This document shows positions 6,072-12,047 of a DNA stretch of 20,572 bases, in pieces. Source of the stretch: a virus; IMG/VR virus record IMGVR_UViG_3300020202_000226, positions 1 to 20,572 of that record; one strand, 5' to 3'. How positions within the stretch are numbered: position 1 is the stretch's first letter; the number at the start of each line of letters is the position of its first letter. A model generated the notes under the pieces. That model was not told the origin of the DNA. It did no database searches and worked only from the letters and a program-made list of their open reading frames with translations. The translations under genes and the position numbers were made by a program.

Positions 6072-6103
6072 CGGATGTCCGGGTCACCGGACGTCCGTTT
6101 TTT
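6072..6103 (+). terminator. Intrinsic-terminator-like hairpin reading in the plus direction
   Basis: CGGATGTCCGG at 6072-6082 pairs with CCGGACGTCCG at 6087-6097 (11 bp, one G-T wobble) around GTCA, followed by six T at 6098-6103. In the plus direction this is a textbook intrinsic terminator, yet surrounding genes run on the minus strand. It may stop plus-strand transcripts entering from the left, or act as a plain structure in the minus message. Confidence 0.6.
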
Positions 6104-6284
6104 ATGCTAGGGCACCGCGTTCGGTGCCTGTGGCGTAGCGCTCACAGCTAGGGCAGCGGAGCCAGTAGATCTCACAGTACTGATGCTCACAGTCAGGGCA
6201 GACAGTGTAGGGCTTGCTGTGTGTTTTGCACGTATAAATCACATGTGTTCCAAGCTTGTAGCGCTTGAGATCTTGGATTGTCAT
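6102..6284 (-). CDS. 60-aa zinc-ribbon protein, first gene of the minus block
   Basis: The product (MTIQDLKRYKLGTHVIYTCK start) has YTVCPDCEHQYC and LRCPSCERY, so two CPxC knuckles form a zinc ribbon with extra Cys. The first 20 residues are basic. It is first in the leftward block, directly behind leader copy D and the best promoter in the window. Small zinc-ribbon proteins in this position are often early regulators, which is an inference from place only. Confidence 0.7.
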   Translation of the reverse strand: MTIQDLKRYKLGTHVIYTCKTHSKPYTVCPDCEHQYCEIYWLRCPSCERYATGTERGALA

Positions 6285-6311
6285 GTCAATACCTCAGGTT
6301 TGCTAGTGGGT
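6285..6311 (-). promoter_or_regulatory. CCCACTAGCAA leader element, copy D
   Basis: CCCACTAGCAA (plus-strand 6300-6310), a 4-base spacer, then GAGGTATTGAC and ATG 6284. It lies about 36-46 bases downstream of the likely transcription start of the minus promoter, so it would be part of the RNA leader. Confidence 0.7.
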
Positions 6312-6326
6312 TGTCGAGTGAACTTT

Positions 6327-6337
6327 GGGTTTAACCC
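6327..6337. promoter_or_regulatory. GGGTTTAACCC palindrome, possible operator
   Basis: An 11-base perfect palindrome located between the predicted minus-strand start site (about 6346) and leader copy D. A repressor bound here would block the minus promoter. One of the ribbon-helix-helix proteins could bind it; this is untested. Confidence 0.35.
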
Positions 6338-6352
6338 GTCGCTCACAATTTC

Positions 6353-6381
6353 AGATTACTGCGGTTTACCGAATCTGTCAA
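6353..6381 (-). promoter_or_regulatory. Sigma-70-type promoter for the leftward block
   Basis: Reading the minus strand, TTGACA (plus-strand 6376-6381, perfect -35) is followed after exactly 17 bases by TAATCT (6353-6358), which keeps the three most conserved -10 bases (T, A and final T). It faces the first minus gene at 6284. This is the strongest promoter seen in the window. Confidence 0.6.
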
Positions 6382-6880
6382 CACTGGAAAGATTAAAAGT
6401 TTGCGAGGCGCTTGCTGGCAGCGGTATCACGGGCGCGAAAAGCACTGTGCCGTGTAGTAATGACACTAATAGACTGCCCGCTAGCACTTGGCGACCCGTG
6501 CTTGACAGCCTGTATGTCCACAGCATGTCCAGTGGCCACCCGAACAATTAGCGCAGCTGCAACACCCCGTTGCAAAGGTGCGCCGGAAATGCCCACACAG
6601 CCAGTGTCCCACCGTGCTTATTGAGATCAAACTACCCGAATTATCATACAACCGGGTCCGGTGCCGTGGCTCAGGCTGTCCCGGGTTTTGCGTATGGTTC
6701 TGGTGGTTTTTGCAATGAATTGGTGTTTTTGGGTATTTTACATAATAGAGTACCCCAAATATAGACAGAGCATATACACACCCAAATATAAGCCTCTGGT
6801 ACTGGGCAACTCTACGGCGGGGTTGTCATTCACTGGGGCGATTGACGACTGAATTTAATCGGGAGATGGGGGTTGGTTGA

Positions 6881-6912
6881 TCGGGTAGTTTGGGGTATCT
6901 CCAACTACCCGA
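6881..6912. repeat. Inverted repeat, 12-bp stem
   Basis: TCGGGTAGTT(T)GG at 6881-6893 pairs with CCAACTACCCGA at 6901-6912 with one bulged T and a 7-base loop. The right arm is also part of the AACTACCCGAAT direct repeat seen at 6630-6641. Confidence 0.7.
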
Positions 6913-6913
6913 A

Positions 6914-6949
6914 TCTGTCAGACATACGACAATACGTATTGCTGACAGA
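6914..6949. repeat. Inverted repeat enclosing a 12-bp perfect palindrome
   Basis: TCTGTCAG (6914-6921) and CTGACAGA (6942-6949) are inverted copies; between them CAATACGTATTG (6930-6941) is a perfect palindrome. Operator or origin-type organisation. Confidence 0.7.
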
Positions 6950-7090
6950 ATTCTCATAATCGCCGTCACCGGACTAGCAGCAAGCGTCTCGGGCGAAAAA
7001 CGCAAAGTATGACAACCTCTCTCCCGAGTGTGTTCACGCGTTCTTGGAAACACAAATGACACAAACCATTCCCTTTGTGTCATTCTCGCC

Positions 7091-7183
7091 CGCCAGGCTA
7101 CAAGGCCGGCACTTACCTGGCGCCCTCGACCCGGGCGCCCTTGCCGGGGGTACCCTGCCCCAAAACGAGTGAAGGGTACCCCC
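7091..7183. repeat. Cluster of GC-rich inverted repeats
   Basis: Three stems follow one another: CGCCAGG/CCTGGCG (7091-7097, 7116-7122), GGCGCCC/GGGCGCC (7119-7125, 7133-7139) and GGGGGTACCC/GGGTACCCCC (7146-7155, 7174-7183). The first two share bases, so they could be alternative folds. Confidence 0.65.
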
Positions 7184-7410
7184 TGGCGCGCGCGAAAAAT
7201 CATCGCAATACCCCCACTCCAAAAAATCCTCCCCAAAAATTTCCCGGGACCGGCATGACACCGCAGGTGGTGCAGGTAAATGCCAGCCTCAAAGTGCAAG
7301 GGGTGAGCGAGCTTTTAAGCAAACCCTCAACAAAGTTACCTCGCGCAGAGATACATTGTCTCTCAGAACCAAAATGCGCCCACCCCGCTATAAAGTGGTG
7401 GTTGAAATCA

Positions 7411-7478
7411 GGCAGTGGTGTAGATAGTGCACGCGGGGCTCATAGACCCCGAGGACCGGTGCGACTCCGGCAGCCGCA
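7411..7478 (+). other. Degenerate tRNA-Met-like sequence
   Basis: The stretch has a D-arm-like GTGTAGATAGTGCAC, an anticodon-arm-like CGGGG-CTCATAGA-CCCCG (CAT anticodon, but an 8-base loop with an extra G), and a T-arm-like ACCGG-TGCGACT-CCGGC. The flanks do not form a 7-bp acceptor stem and the T loop has G in place of the second T. It is therefore a decayed tRNA or a tRNA-like/attachment-type sequence, not a working tRNA. TTTTT follows at 7481-7485. Confidence 0.4.
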
Positions 7479-7514
7479 AATTTTTCTTGACGGGCACACA
7501 GGGAGGGCAAAGGC

Positions 7515-7895
7515 ATGGGGGATAGACAGGGACGGACACGGTGGGCCTGCTTAGGGCTATTAGTCTCAGTCGTGTTGTCGCTGTCCCCATGCCAAGCCCA
7601 ACCCCTAAATGCCAGCTTACCAGCGGGTGTGCCATACGGCCACATCCAGGGTGGCCGCGGTAACATCCCCGGCACCACGACAGCGATAACATTCAGCCCG
7701 GCTGTCAGACATATAGACATTTGGACCACCACAGGCGGTGCGGTGTTGCACGTGGATTTGAACGGCAACACAGCGACGACTGCCGACCCGGGCATTGAGG
7801 CCGGGGGCAGCTTTCATTATGAGGGCGAGCCGGTGTCAGAGATAGAGATTATCGGCGCCAGCGCGTCAGGGAGCTATAACTATGTCGGCAATTAA
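7515..7895 (+). CDS. Exported beta-sandwich-like protein with signal peptide
   Basis: A 126-aa protein. Residues 4-9 are basic (RQGRTR), 11-24 hydrophobic (CLGLLVSVVLSLS), and CQA at 26-28 is a plausible signal peptidase I site; the Pro before Cys26 argues against a lipoprotein. The mature part is beta-rich with ITFSPAVRHIDIWTTTGGAVLHV and a closing IEIIGASASGSYNYVGN, resembling small beta-sandwich domains in phage head or fibre proteins. GGGAGGG lies 7 bases before ATG 7515. It overlaps the next gene by 14 bases. A Sec signal is unusual for a virion protein. It may be displayed on the host surface. Confidence 0.7.
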   Translation: MGDRQGRTRWACLGLLVSVVLSLSPCQAQPLNASLPAGVPYGHIQGGRGNIPGTTTAITFSPAVRHIDIWTTTGGAVLHVDLNGNTATTADPGIEAGGSFHYEGEPVSEIEIIGASASGSYNYVGN

Positions 7896-8823
7896 GGACC
7901 GGCACGCGGCAAGCACCGTGCTGTGGGTAATAATCTGCCTGCTGTTCGCAGCGGCCCCGCCAGCGCTGAGCTTATACATTCCGCCTGCGCAGCCGCCTGA
8001 TGCGGACTTGACGGCGCTAGCAGGACTGAGCACGACCGGGCTTGTGACACGCACAGGGTCAGCCACGTATGCCACGCGCACACTGACAGGTACGGCCGAC
8101 AGGCTGACGGTGACGCAGGGGGACGGCGTTGCCGGTGATCCGACGGCCGATGTCAACACCGCAGGCGACGTGTTGGGCACGGCCAATAGGCTGACTGTCA
8201 CGGGTGGCAGTAACGTGCTGGTTGGCGCCGACGCTGTGGACGTGACGCTGGATGTCAGCACAGCAGGCGACATACTGGGCACGAGCAATCAGGTCACTGT
8301 CACTGGCGGCGACAACGTGTTGCCGGGTGCCGACGCGGTAGACGTGACGCTGGCATTGCCACAGGATATACACACGGGTGCGAGCCCGACTTTTGTGAAC
8401 GTCAACCTGACGCAGAACGCTGCTACATTGCAGTATCGGTCAGTGAGTTTAAATACCGCCGCTATAACGGGGATGTTCGCCACGCCTGTGGAGCTGATCC
8501 CGGCGCCAGGCGCAAACAAGTTTATTGTCGTCGAGGCTGTCGTTATTGACTACACGTATGGTGGTACTGCTTTTACGGGCGGCGGCACTATATCTTTTGT
8601 TTATGGCACCTCGGGCTCAAACGCCTCGGGCACCATGGGCGGTGCGTTGTTTACGACCGGCACGACTGACCGGCTTGGCTGGTCGATTGCTAACGGCAAT
8701 AACAGCAACACGCGGACTTCAGTGGTCAATCAAGCCGTTAACATAACCAACGCGACGGGGGCATTTGCCACGGGCAACGGCTCGGCGGTGGTTAAGCTGG
8801 TGTATCGGGTCATGGATTTATAA
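7882..8823 (+). CDS. Tail-fibre-like repeat protein with N-terminal export signal
   Basis: A 313-aa protein. Residues 12-29 are hydrophobic (TVLWVIICLLFAAAPPAL) after a basic start, so a signal peptide (cleavage near S30) or anchor. The DADLTALAGL start of the mature part and the repeats GTADRLTVTQGDGVAGDPT, GTANRLTVTGGSNVLVGAD and GTSNQVTVTGGDNVLPGAD (about 70-158, spaced 29 and 34 aa) are typical phage tail-fibre shaft repeats. SPTFVNVNLT follows, and the C-terminal ELIPAPGANKFIVVEAVVI beta domain resembles receptor-binding tips. GGGAGC precedes ATG 7882. Probably a fibre or surface adhesin; why it should carry an export signal is unclear. Confidence 0.75.
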   Translation: MSAIKDRHAASTVLWVIICLLFAAAPPALSLYIPPAQPPDADLTALAGLSTTGLVTRTGSATYATRTLTGTADRLTVTQGDGVAGDPTADVNTAGDVLGTANRLTVTGGSNVLVGADAVDVTLDVSTAGDILGTSNQVTVTGGDNVLPGADAVDVTLALPQDIHTGASPTFVNVNLTQNAATLQYRSVSLNTAAITGMFATPVELIPAPGANKFIVVEAVVIDYTYGGTAFTGGGTISFVYGTSGSNASGTMGGALFTTGTTDRLGWSIANGNNSNTRTSVVNQAVNITNATGAFATGNGSAVVKLVYRVMDL

Positions 8824-8825
8824 AA

Positions 8826-9020
8826 ATGCCAGAGCGCATATACAACGTCAGATACTACACACTAGCCGGCGCCGTGGACTGCCTGCGCACAAGCCTGCCG
8901 TCAGCATTAGAGCTGGCCGACTGGCACGAGGGGGCAAGCAACCCGTTCCGGCAGCATCCGGACTACAAGCCGCCCGAGGTGACTGAGTTGACTGTGGTAG
9001 CAACGGAGAGGGTGAGGTAA
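8826..9020 (+). CDS. Small unknown protein (64 aa)
   Basis: The ATG lies two bases after the fibre-like gene's stop; the ribosome binding site is weak, suggesting coupling. The product MPERIYNVRYYTLAGAVDCL... is basic at the N-terminus, has a helix with a Cys and an ELTVVATERVR strand at the end. The stop overlaps the next start (TAATG). Not recognised. GC-rich codon use matches the neighbours. Confidence 0.55.
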   Translation: MPERIYNVRYYTLAGAVDCLRTSLPSALELADWHEGASNPFRQHPDYKPPEVTELTVVATERVR

Positions 9021-9166
9021 TGCCAGCACGGCCAGAGCGCGAGCGTGCCACGGAGAGGGCAATACTGGTACAGGAGCTAACGCTGCTGCTTATAAACAGG
9101 TGCCGTGTGACGCCGGACGTGGCGGTCAGGATCGCGTGGGAGATAGTGTTACAGCCAGGGCAGTAG
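9020..9166 (+). CDS. 48-aa basic helical peptide
   Basis: ATG 9020 overlaps the previous TAA and has GGTGAGG immediately upstream, a good start signal. The product (MPARPERERATERAILVQEL...) is one or two helices, Arg/Glu-rich at first, then LTLLLINRCRV and VAVRIAWEIVLQPGQ before TAG. Function unknown; it could be a small DNA-binding or regulatory peptide. Confidence 0.5.
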   Translation: MPARPERERATERAILVQELTLLLINRCRVTPDVAVRIAWEIVLQPGQ

Positions 9167-9196
9167 GCCAGGGCGCGTCAGGACGAGGAGGACGAC

Positions 9197-9475
9197 ATGG
9201 GGTTACCGACAATAGAGCAGGTGCAGGAGTCGCTGATCGCGAATAAGCGAGCGACGATATCTGAGGGGCTGCTTAAGCATGGCTTTGGCTCGCTTTATAC
9301 GCGAGGGCTGACCGAGGAGTCGATTAAGCTGCTGATCGACGAGTGTGCTACTCAGGGCTATGAGGTTTGGGAGCGCAAAGAGAAAGAGAACCTTGCTGGA
9401 CTCAACGAGTTTGAGGTTGTCGTAGACAGCTCCCGCGAGGACTACCTCAGGAATAGGTTTAAGCGGGTGAAATAA
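9197..9475 (+). CDS. Unknown protein (92 aa)
   Basis: The ATG at 9197 has CGAGGAGGAC just upstream. The product is alpha/beta: helices IEQVQESLIANKRATISEGL and TEESIKLLIDECATQGYEVW, then a strand FEVVVDSS and a basic C-terminus (RNRFKRVK). No family recognised. The stop TAA is directly followed by the GTG of the next gene. Confidence 0.65.
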   Translation: MGLPTIEQVQESLIANKRATISEGLLKHGFGSLYTRGLTEESIKLLIDECATQGYEVWERKEKENLAGLNEFEVVVDSSREDYLRNRFKRVK

Positions 9476-9697
9476 GTGACCGACCGCCCCTACAAACTCC
9501 AGCACATAAATGCCCGCGTAGAGTCCCGCGTGGTCGAGGCCTTGGAGGCCGAGGCCGTGCGCCGGACAAACCGTGACGGCATTGAGTGGACGCTGAGCAG
9601 CGTGGTACGGCGGGTGTTAGTGGACTGGGTGGACACAGGCTCACGCCGGCCCGCCCGGTTCGAGGCGATGCCAGGGTTCGAGATGGAGGCGCAATGA
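9476..9697 (+). CDS. Possible ribbon-helix-helix protein (73 aa)
   Basis: GTG start directly after the previous TAA; the Shine-Dalgarno is poor, so translation is probably coupled. The strand LQHINARVESRVVEALEAEA plus helix, then TLSSVVRRVLVDWVDTG, fits a ribbon-helix-helix unit with the usual S/T-V-R/V-R-V-L-D-W pattern of the second helix. The last 18 residues are a loop. A third such protein in this window after those at 998 and 4036. Likely a DNA-binding regulator. Confidence 0.55.
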   Translation: MTDRPYKLQHINARVESRVVEALEAEAVRRTNRDGIEWTLSSVVRRVLVDWVDTGSRRPARFEAMPGFEMEAQ

Positions 9698-9831
9698 CAC
9701 CACAAGACATAATAACCGTAGCCGTCGCCGTGATCGGCGCCTGGTATCTGGTCCCTTTCCTGTTGGGACTGGTCGTGTTTGTACTGGCAGGGTTTGGCGC
9801 ATTATTGGCGGGGATTTTTAGCAATGACTGA
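9694..9831 (+). CDS. 45-aa hydrophobic membrane peptide
   Basis: ATG 9694 overlaps the previous TGA and has GGAGG 6 bases upstream. Residues 6-42 (IITVAVAVIGAWYLVPFLLG and LVVFVLAGFGALLAGIF) are almost wholly hydrophobic, giving one long or two short membrane segments with a very short polar end (SND). It could be a holin-like or inner-membrane regulatory peptide, but its position away from a lysin gives no support for a lysis role. It overlaps the next gene by 8 bases. Confidence 0.55.
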   Translation: MTPQDIITVAVAVIGAWYLVPFLLGLVVFVLAGFGALLAGIFSND

Positions 9832-10114
9832 TTTCGCAGGATGGGCAATAGTCGAGCTTATGGGCCACGTGCGCCTTGCTGGCTACGTGACCGAAGAGGA
9901 GCATTTTGGCACCAAGCTGGGGCGAATTGACGTGCACAGCGGCGAGCAGGTTGTGACGCAGTTTTTCGGCGGCAATTCTGTTTACCGGGTGACGCCAACA
10001 ACAGAGGAAGTGGCCAGGCGTATAGCTGAGCCGACGCGGGCGCCGGTAGCATTACTGGGGCATGACGACGAGGATGACGACGTGGACCTGTGCGCGGATG
10101 AGGACTATGACTAA
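9824..10114 (+). CDS. Conserved unknown phage protein, acidic tail
   Basis: ATG 9824 (MTDFAGWAIVELMGHVRLAG) is preferred: it sits 8 bases inside the preceding gene with GGGGA upstream. The 96-aa product has the pattern WAIVELMGHVRLAGYVTEE, then a LRI/RID strand, TQFFGGNSVYRVTPTTEEVA. This is familiar as a short conserved protein of many phages and prophages (recalled, not searched). It ends in a run of Asp/Glu (DDEDDDVDLCADEDYD). Function unknown. Confidence 0.75.
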   Translation: MTDFAGWAIVELMGHVRLAGYVTEEEHFGTKLGRIDVHSGEQVVTQFFGGNSVYRVTPTTEEVARRIAEPTRAPVALLGHDDEDDDVDLCADEDYD

Positions 10115-10359
10115 TGACTAAATCCCGCATGCACCTCAGTGTAGTTAAGATTCCACCACGCTCACTGCTCCTGGCCAAGATCCCCGAGGATTGGGCGCAG
10201 GAGCGCGTCGAGATCGTGGTGCGCACGCTGCACGGCTTGCTTGAGGAGTACAAGTGTGACTCCGTGCTGGTGCTGCCGCAGGGTGCTGAGCTGGAGTTTT
10301 TGAGTGATGGCGACCTGGCGCGCATGGGGCTGCGGCGGGTGCCGAGGGAGGCAGGATGA
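10114..10359 (+). CDS. Unknown small protein (81 aa)
   Basis: The ATG overlaps the preceding TAA. The product MTKSRMHLSVVKIPPRSLLL... has a helix with EDWAQERVEIVVRTLHGLLEEY, a strand SVLVLPQGAELEFLSD and a basic tail RRVPREAG. It looks like a compact alpha/beta domain, not recognised. GGGAGG near its end provides the binding site for the next gene, whose ATG overlaps the stop. Confidence 0.6.
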   Translation: MTKSRMHLSVVKIPPRSLLLAKIPEDWAQERVEIVVRTLHGLLEEYKCDSVLVLPQGAELEFLSDGDLARMGLRRVPREAG

Positions 10360-10856
10360 CAGCGATAGATAAAGCGGTGCTCGCAATTGAGGAGCGCCTG
10401 ATAACGGATCTGAGTTACGAGTTCAGGATTGAGTTGCAGCGCGGACTGATCCACAGCGCGCTAGTTGAGGCGTACAAGAAAGGGGCGACACCGCCCGCAG
10501 GGACGTCGGTTAGCAACTTGCAGCCCGGGGAGCTTGCTTTACTCATCTCTGAGGCTGATTATGGCCGCCTACGCGCGAACTCAGAAGCACTGGCAGCAAT
10601 AAGCGCGCAAGAGGCTTTAACCGAAGGTGACTTAAATGCGCCTATTAGCAACGAAGAGCTAGAGCGTGCCATGCAAGGGATTGTGCTTTTGTGGCGGCTT
10701 GAGGACCAGCACCGAACCGCTAATGCAGGCCTGCACGGCGACGCTGCAGGACAGCGCGCCAGGCTTCGCCGGTGGTGGCGTGATTTGCCACTAGGCTTGC
10801 GAGAGCTTGCCACGAAGGAGGCGCATAAGCTGTTAGCTAGCGGTAACAGCGCATGA
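10356..10856 (+). CDS. Unknown helical protein (166 aa)
   Basis: The ATG overlaps the preceding TGA (ATGA), with GGAGG at good distance. The first 45 residues are helical (AIEERLITDLSYEFRIELQRGLIHSAL), followed by a Pro/Gly linker, a helical middle with many Ala and Leu, and a basic C-terminal part (RARLRRWWRDLPLGL). No known motif. It is part of the run of four-base-overlapping genes before the terminase module. Confidence 0.6.
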   Translation: MTAIDKAVLAIEERLITDLSYEFRIELQRGLIHSALVEAYKKGATPPAGTSVSNLQPGELALLISEADYGRLRANSEALAAISAQEALTEGDLNAPISNEELERAMQGIVLLWRLEDQHRTANAGLHGDAAGQRARLRRWWRDLPLGLRELATKEAHKLLASGNSA

Positions 10857-11209
10857 GGACACCGACAGGCTTCCAGGGCTACTTACCACGCGGTATCCGC
10901 AAGTTGCTGTTTGGTTACTGGGCGGATCGCATGATGGCGCATTTGGTGCGCGAGTCCCAGCTGCAGAAAGTACGTGCTGATCGCGAGGAAAAACGCGCCG
11001 ATAAGAATTACGCCGACTGCCGCGCTATGCACGGTGAGGTGTTTAAGCTGCTGCGCAAACTGGAAAACACTAAGGCGTGGAACGCCATACACCGCAAGTC
11101 TATCGCCAAGCTCAAGGAACAGGTTGCGCGTGACCGGGAGTATATCGGTAAGCTAAAGGCTGAGCTGGCTGAGCTGCGGGCCGCCTCCGCGAATCGAGGA
11201 GAGTTATGA
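10853..11209 (+). CDS. Coiled-coil protein (118 aa)
   Basis: The product starts MRTPTGFQGYLPRGIRKLLF with an aromatic, basic region and continues as one long charged helix from about residue 28 (RESQLQKVRADREEKRADKN through KLKEQVARDREYIGKLKAELAELRA), typical of a coiled coil that would form dimers or trimers. ATG 10853 overlaps the previous stop. Scaffold, spanin or regulatory roles are all open, since coiled coils are not diagnostic. Confidence 0.6.
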   Translation: MRTPTGFQGYLPRGIRKLLFGYWADRMMAHLVRESQLQKVRADREEKRADKNYADCRAMHGEVFKLLRKLENTKAWNAIHRKSIAKLKEQVARDREYIGKLKAELAELRAASANRGEL

Positions 11210-11742
11210 CTGACGACTCCCTAATCACAAAACCCTGGGAACGCCCAGGCGAAGGCCATAACCTGATAATAAACACCCAGGAAACACAGCGGCAATTCCA
11301 GGACAGGCTGAGCCTGGGCGAGCGCAGAGTGCAGCGCAAGGCTAACCAACTGGTCGAGGGCACCGCGCCAAGCCAGCGCGCGCAGGACATGAACAGCAAT
11401 GACGCCGTGGCCAACATAAAAGCCTGGCGCGTGGGCCCAAACTGGTGCGCGGACTGCACGCAGCAAAAGCCTGACTTCAGAGTCGGGCCGCAGATGTTCC
11501 TGCAGCCCATGCCTGAGATCGACATGACGCCATTGGACGTGGCGATATTTGGCCTGTGCAAAGAGTGCTTTCAGGACGCCGAGCTTGGCGGGCAATTGGT
11601 TGTCGTGGACGGCGACGGCGACGAGACAGACAGCCGGGCCGAGCGGCGTGAGCGCAATATCATTGAGTGGTGCAAGGCTGCCAAGCTGCGCGGGTTGAGT
11701 CCGGCGCGGTTTGATGGTACTGGGCGGAGGGTCACAGAGTGA
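11206..11742 (+). CDS. Unknown protein with Cys pairs (178 aa)
   Basis: GAGGAGAG precedes ATG 11206, which overlaps the preceding stop. The N-terminal half is polar and Gln-rich with LITKPWERPGEGHN, a central WCADCTQQKPDF and a later LCKECFQD could form one zinc-ribbon (CxxC...CxxC, about 54 residues apart). The C-terminus is basic (RAERRERNIIEWCKAAKLRG). Function unknown. It ends in a GTGA overlap with the next gene. Confidence 0.6.
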   Translation: MTDDSLITKPWERPGEGHNLIINTQETQRQFQDRLSLGERRVQRKANQLVEGTAPSQRAQDMNSNDAVANIKAWRVGPNWCADCTQQKPDFRVGPQMFLQPMPEIDMTPLDVAIFGLCKECFQDAELGGQLVVVDGDGDETDSRAERRERNIIEWCKAAKLRGLSPARFDGTGRRVTE

Positions 11743-12047
11743 GGTGCAGCGCCTGCAAGATGGAGTATCCATGGGTGGATGGGCTCGGGCAGACGTATTG
11801 CTGCAAGGCTAAGCTTGAAGATCCGAGGTTCACTGTCGACAACGTAATAAAAATGCTGGAAGTGCTCGGCCGCTATTCCGGCTGCGGCTGTTGCGGGGTT
11901 ATCAATGCCGACGAGGCTCTGACTGAGATCCTGCATTTGCTTGGGCACAAGCTGCAGGTGACAGATCAGCAGGTTTGCGTCAAGCCGGGCACGCGCGAGG
12001 AGAGGCCGCAATACGAAAGACGGGTGACGGTAAATGCCACCACGTAA
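11739..12047 (+). CDS. Small Cys-rich protein (102 aa)
   Basis: GTG 11739 overlaps the previous TGA (GTGA). The first 25 residues carry CSACKMEYPWVDGLGQTYCC, a zinc-finger-like CxxC...CC; a second cluster GCGCCG lies near residue 48. The rest is a helix (ADEALTEILHLLGHKLQV) and an Arg-rich end. No family recognised; it may belong with the other CxxC proteins in this genome. It overlaps the next gene by 14 bases. Confidence 0.6.
   Translation: MRCSACKMEYPWVDGLGQTYCCKAKLEDPRFTVDNVIKMLEVLGRYSGCGCCGVINADEALTEILHLLGHKLQVTDQQVCVKPGTREERPQYERRVTVNATT

Larger units (their letters stand above)
6382..7510. other. Divergent intergenic region without convincing genes
   Basis: Apart from the sites listed separately, no reading frame here has a good start signal, cysteine or domain pattern. 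The region holds a 12-base direct repeat CCGAATCTGTCA (6369-6380 and 6909-6920), another AACTACCCGAAT (6630-6641 and 6903-6914), an A/T-rich stretch with CCCAAATATA-type repeats (about 6750-6790), and a C/A-rich stretch (7200-7250). It divides leftward from rightward genes and is a fair candidate for the control or replication-origin region, but no iterons, DnaA boxes or integrase sites could be defined. Confidence 0.5.

Noticed and set aside
6720-6748. Possible plus-strand promoter TTGGTG...CATAAT/TAATAG
   Set aside because: Spacing is 15 or the -10 loses its final T; it is also far from the nearest plus-strand gene at 7515.
6826-7299. 157-aa minus-strand open frame in the divergent region
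   Set aside because: Lacks a start signal and any recognisable motif; composition fits GC-rich non-coding DNA.
7487-7514. TTGACG as a -35 for the 7515 gene
   Set aside because: No -10-like sequence at 16-18 bases; the stretch is purine-rich ribosome-site DNA.
7075-7554. 159-aa plus-strand open frame in the divergent region
   Set aside because: No ribosome site, low-complexity Pro/Arg-rich sequence crossing the inverted repeats and the tRNA-like element; no domain pattern.
7866-8288. Long Val/Ser/Pro-rich minus-strand frame opposite the fibre-like gene
   Set aside because: A mirror of the repeat-rich plus-strand gene, which has signal peptide, repeats and a good start site.
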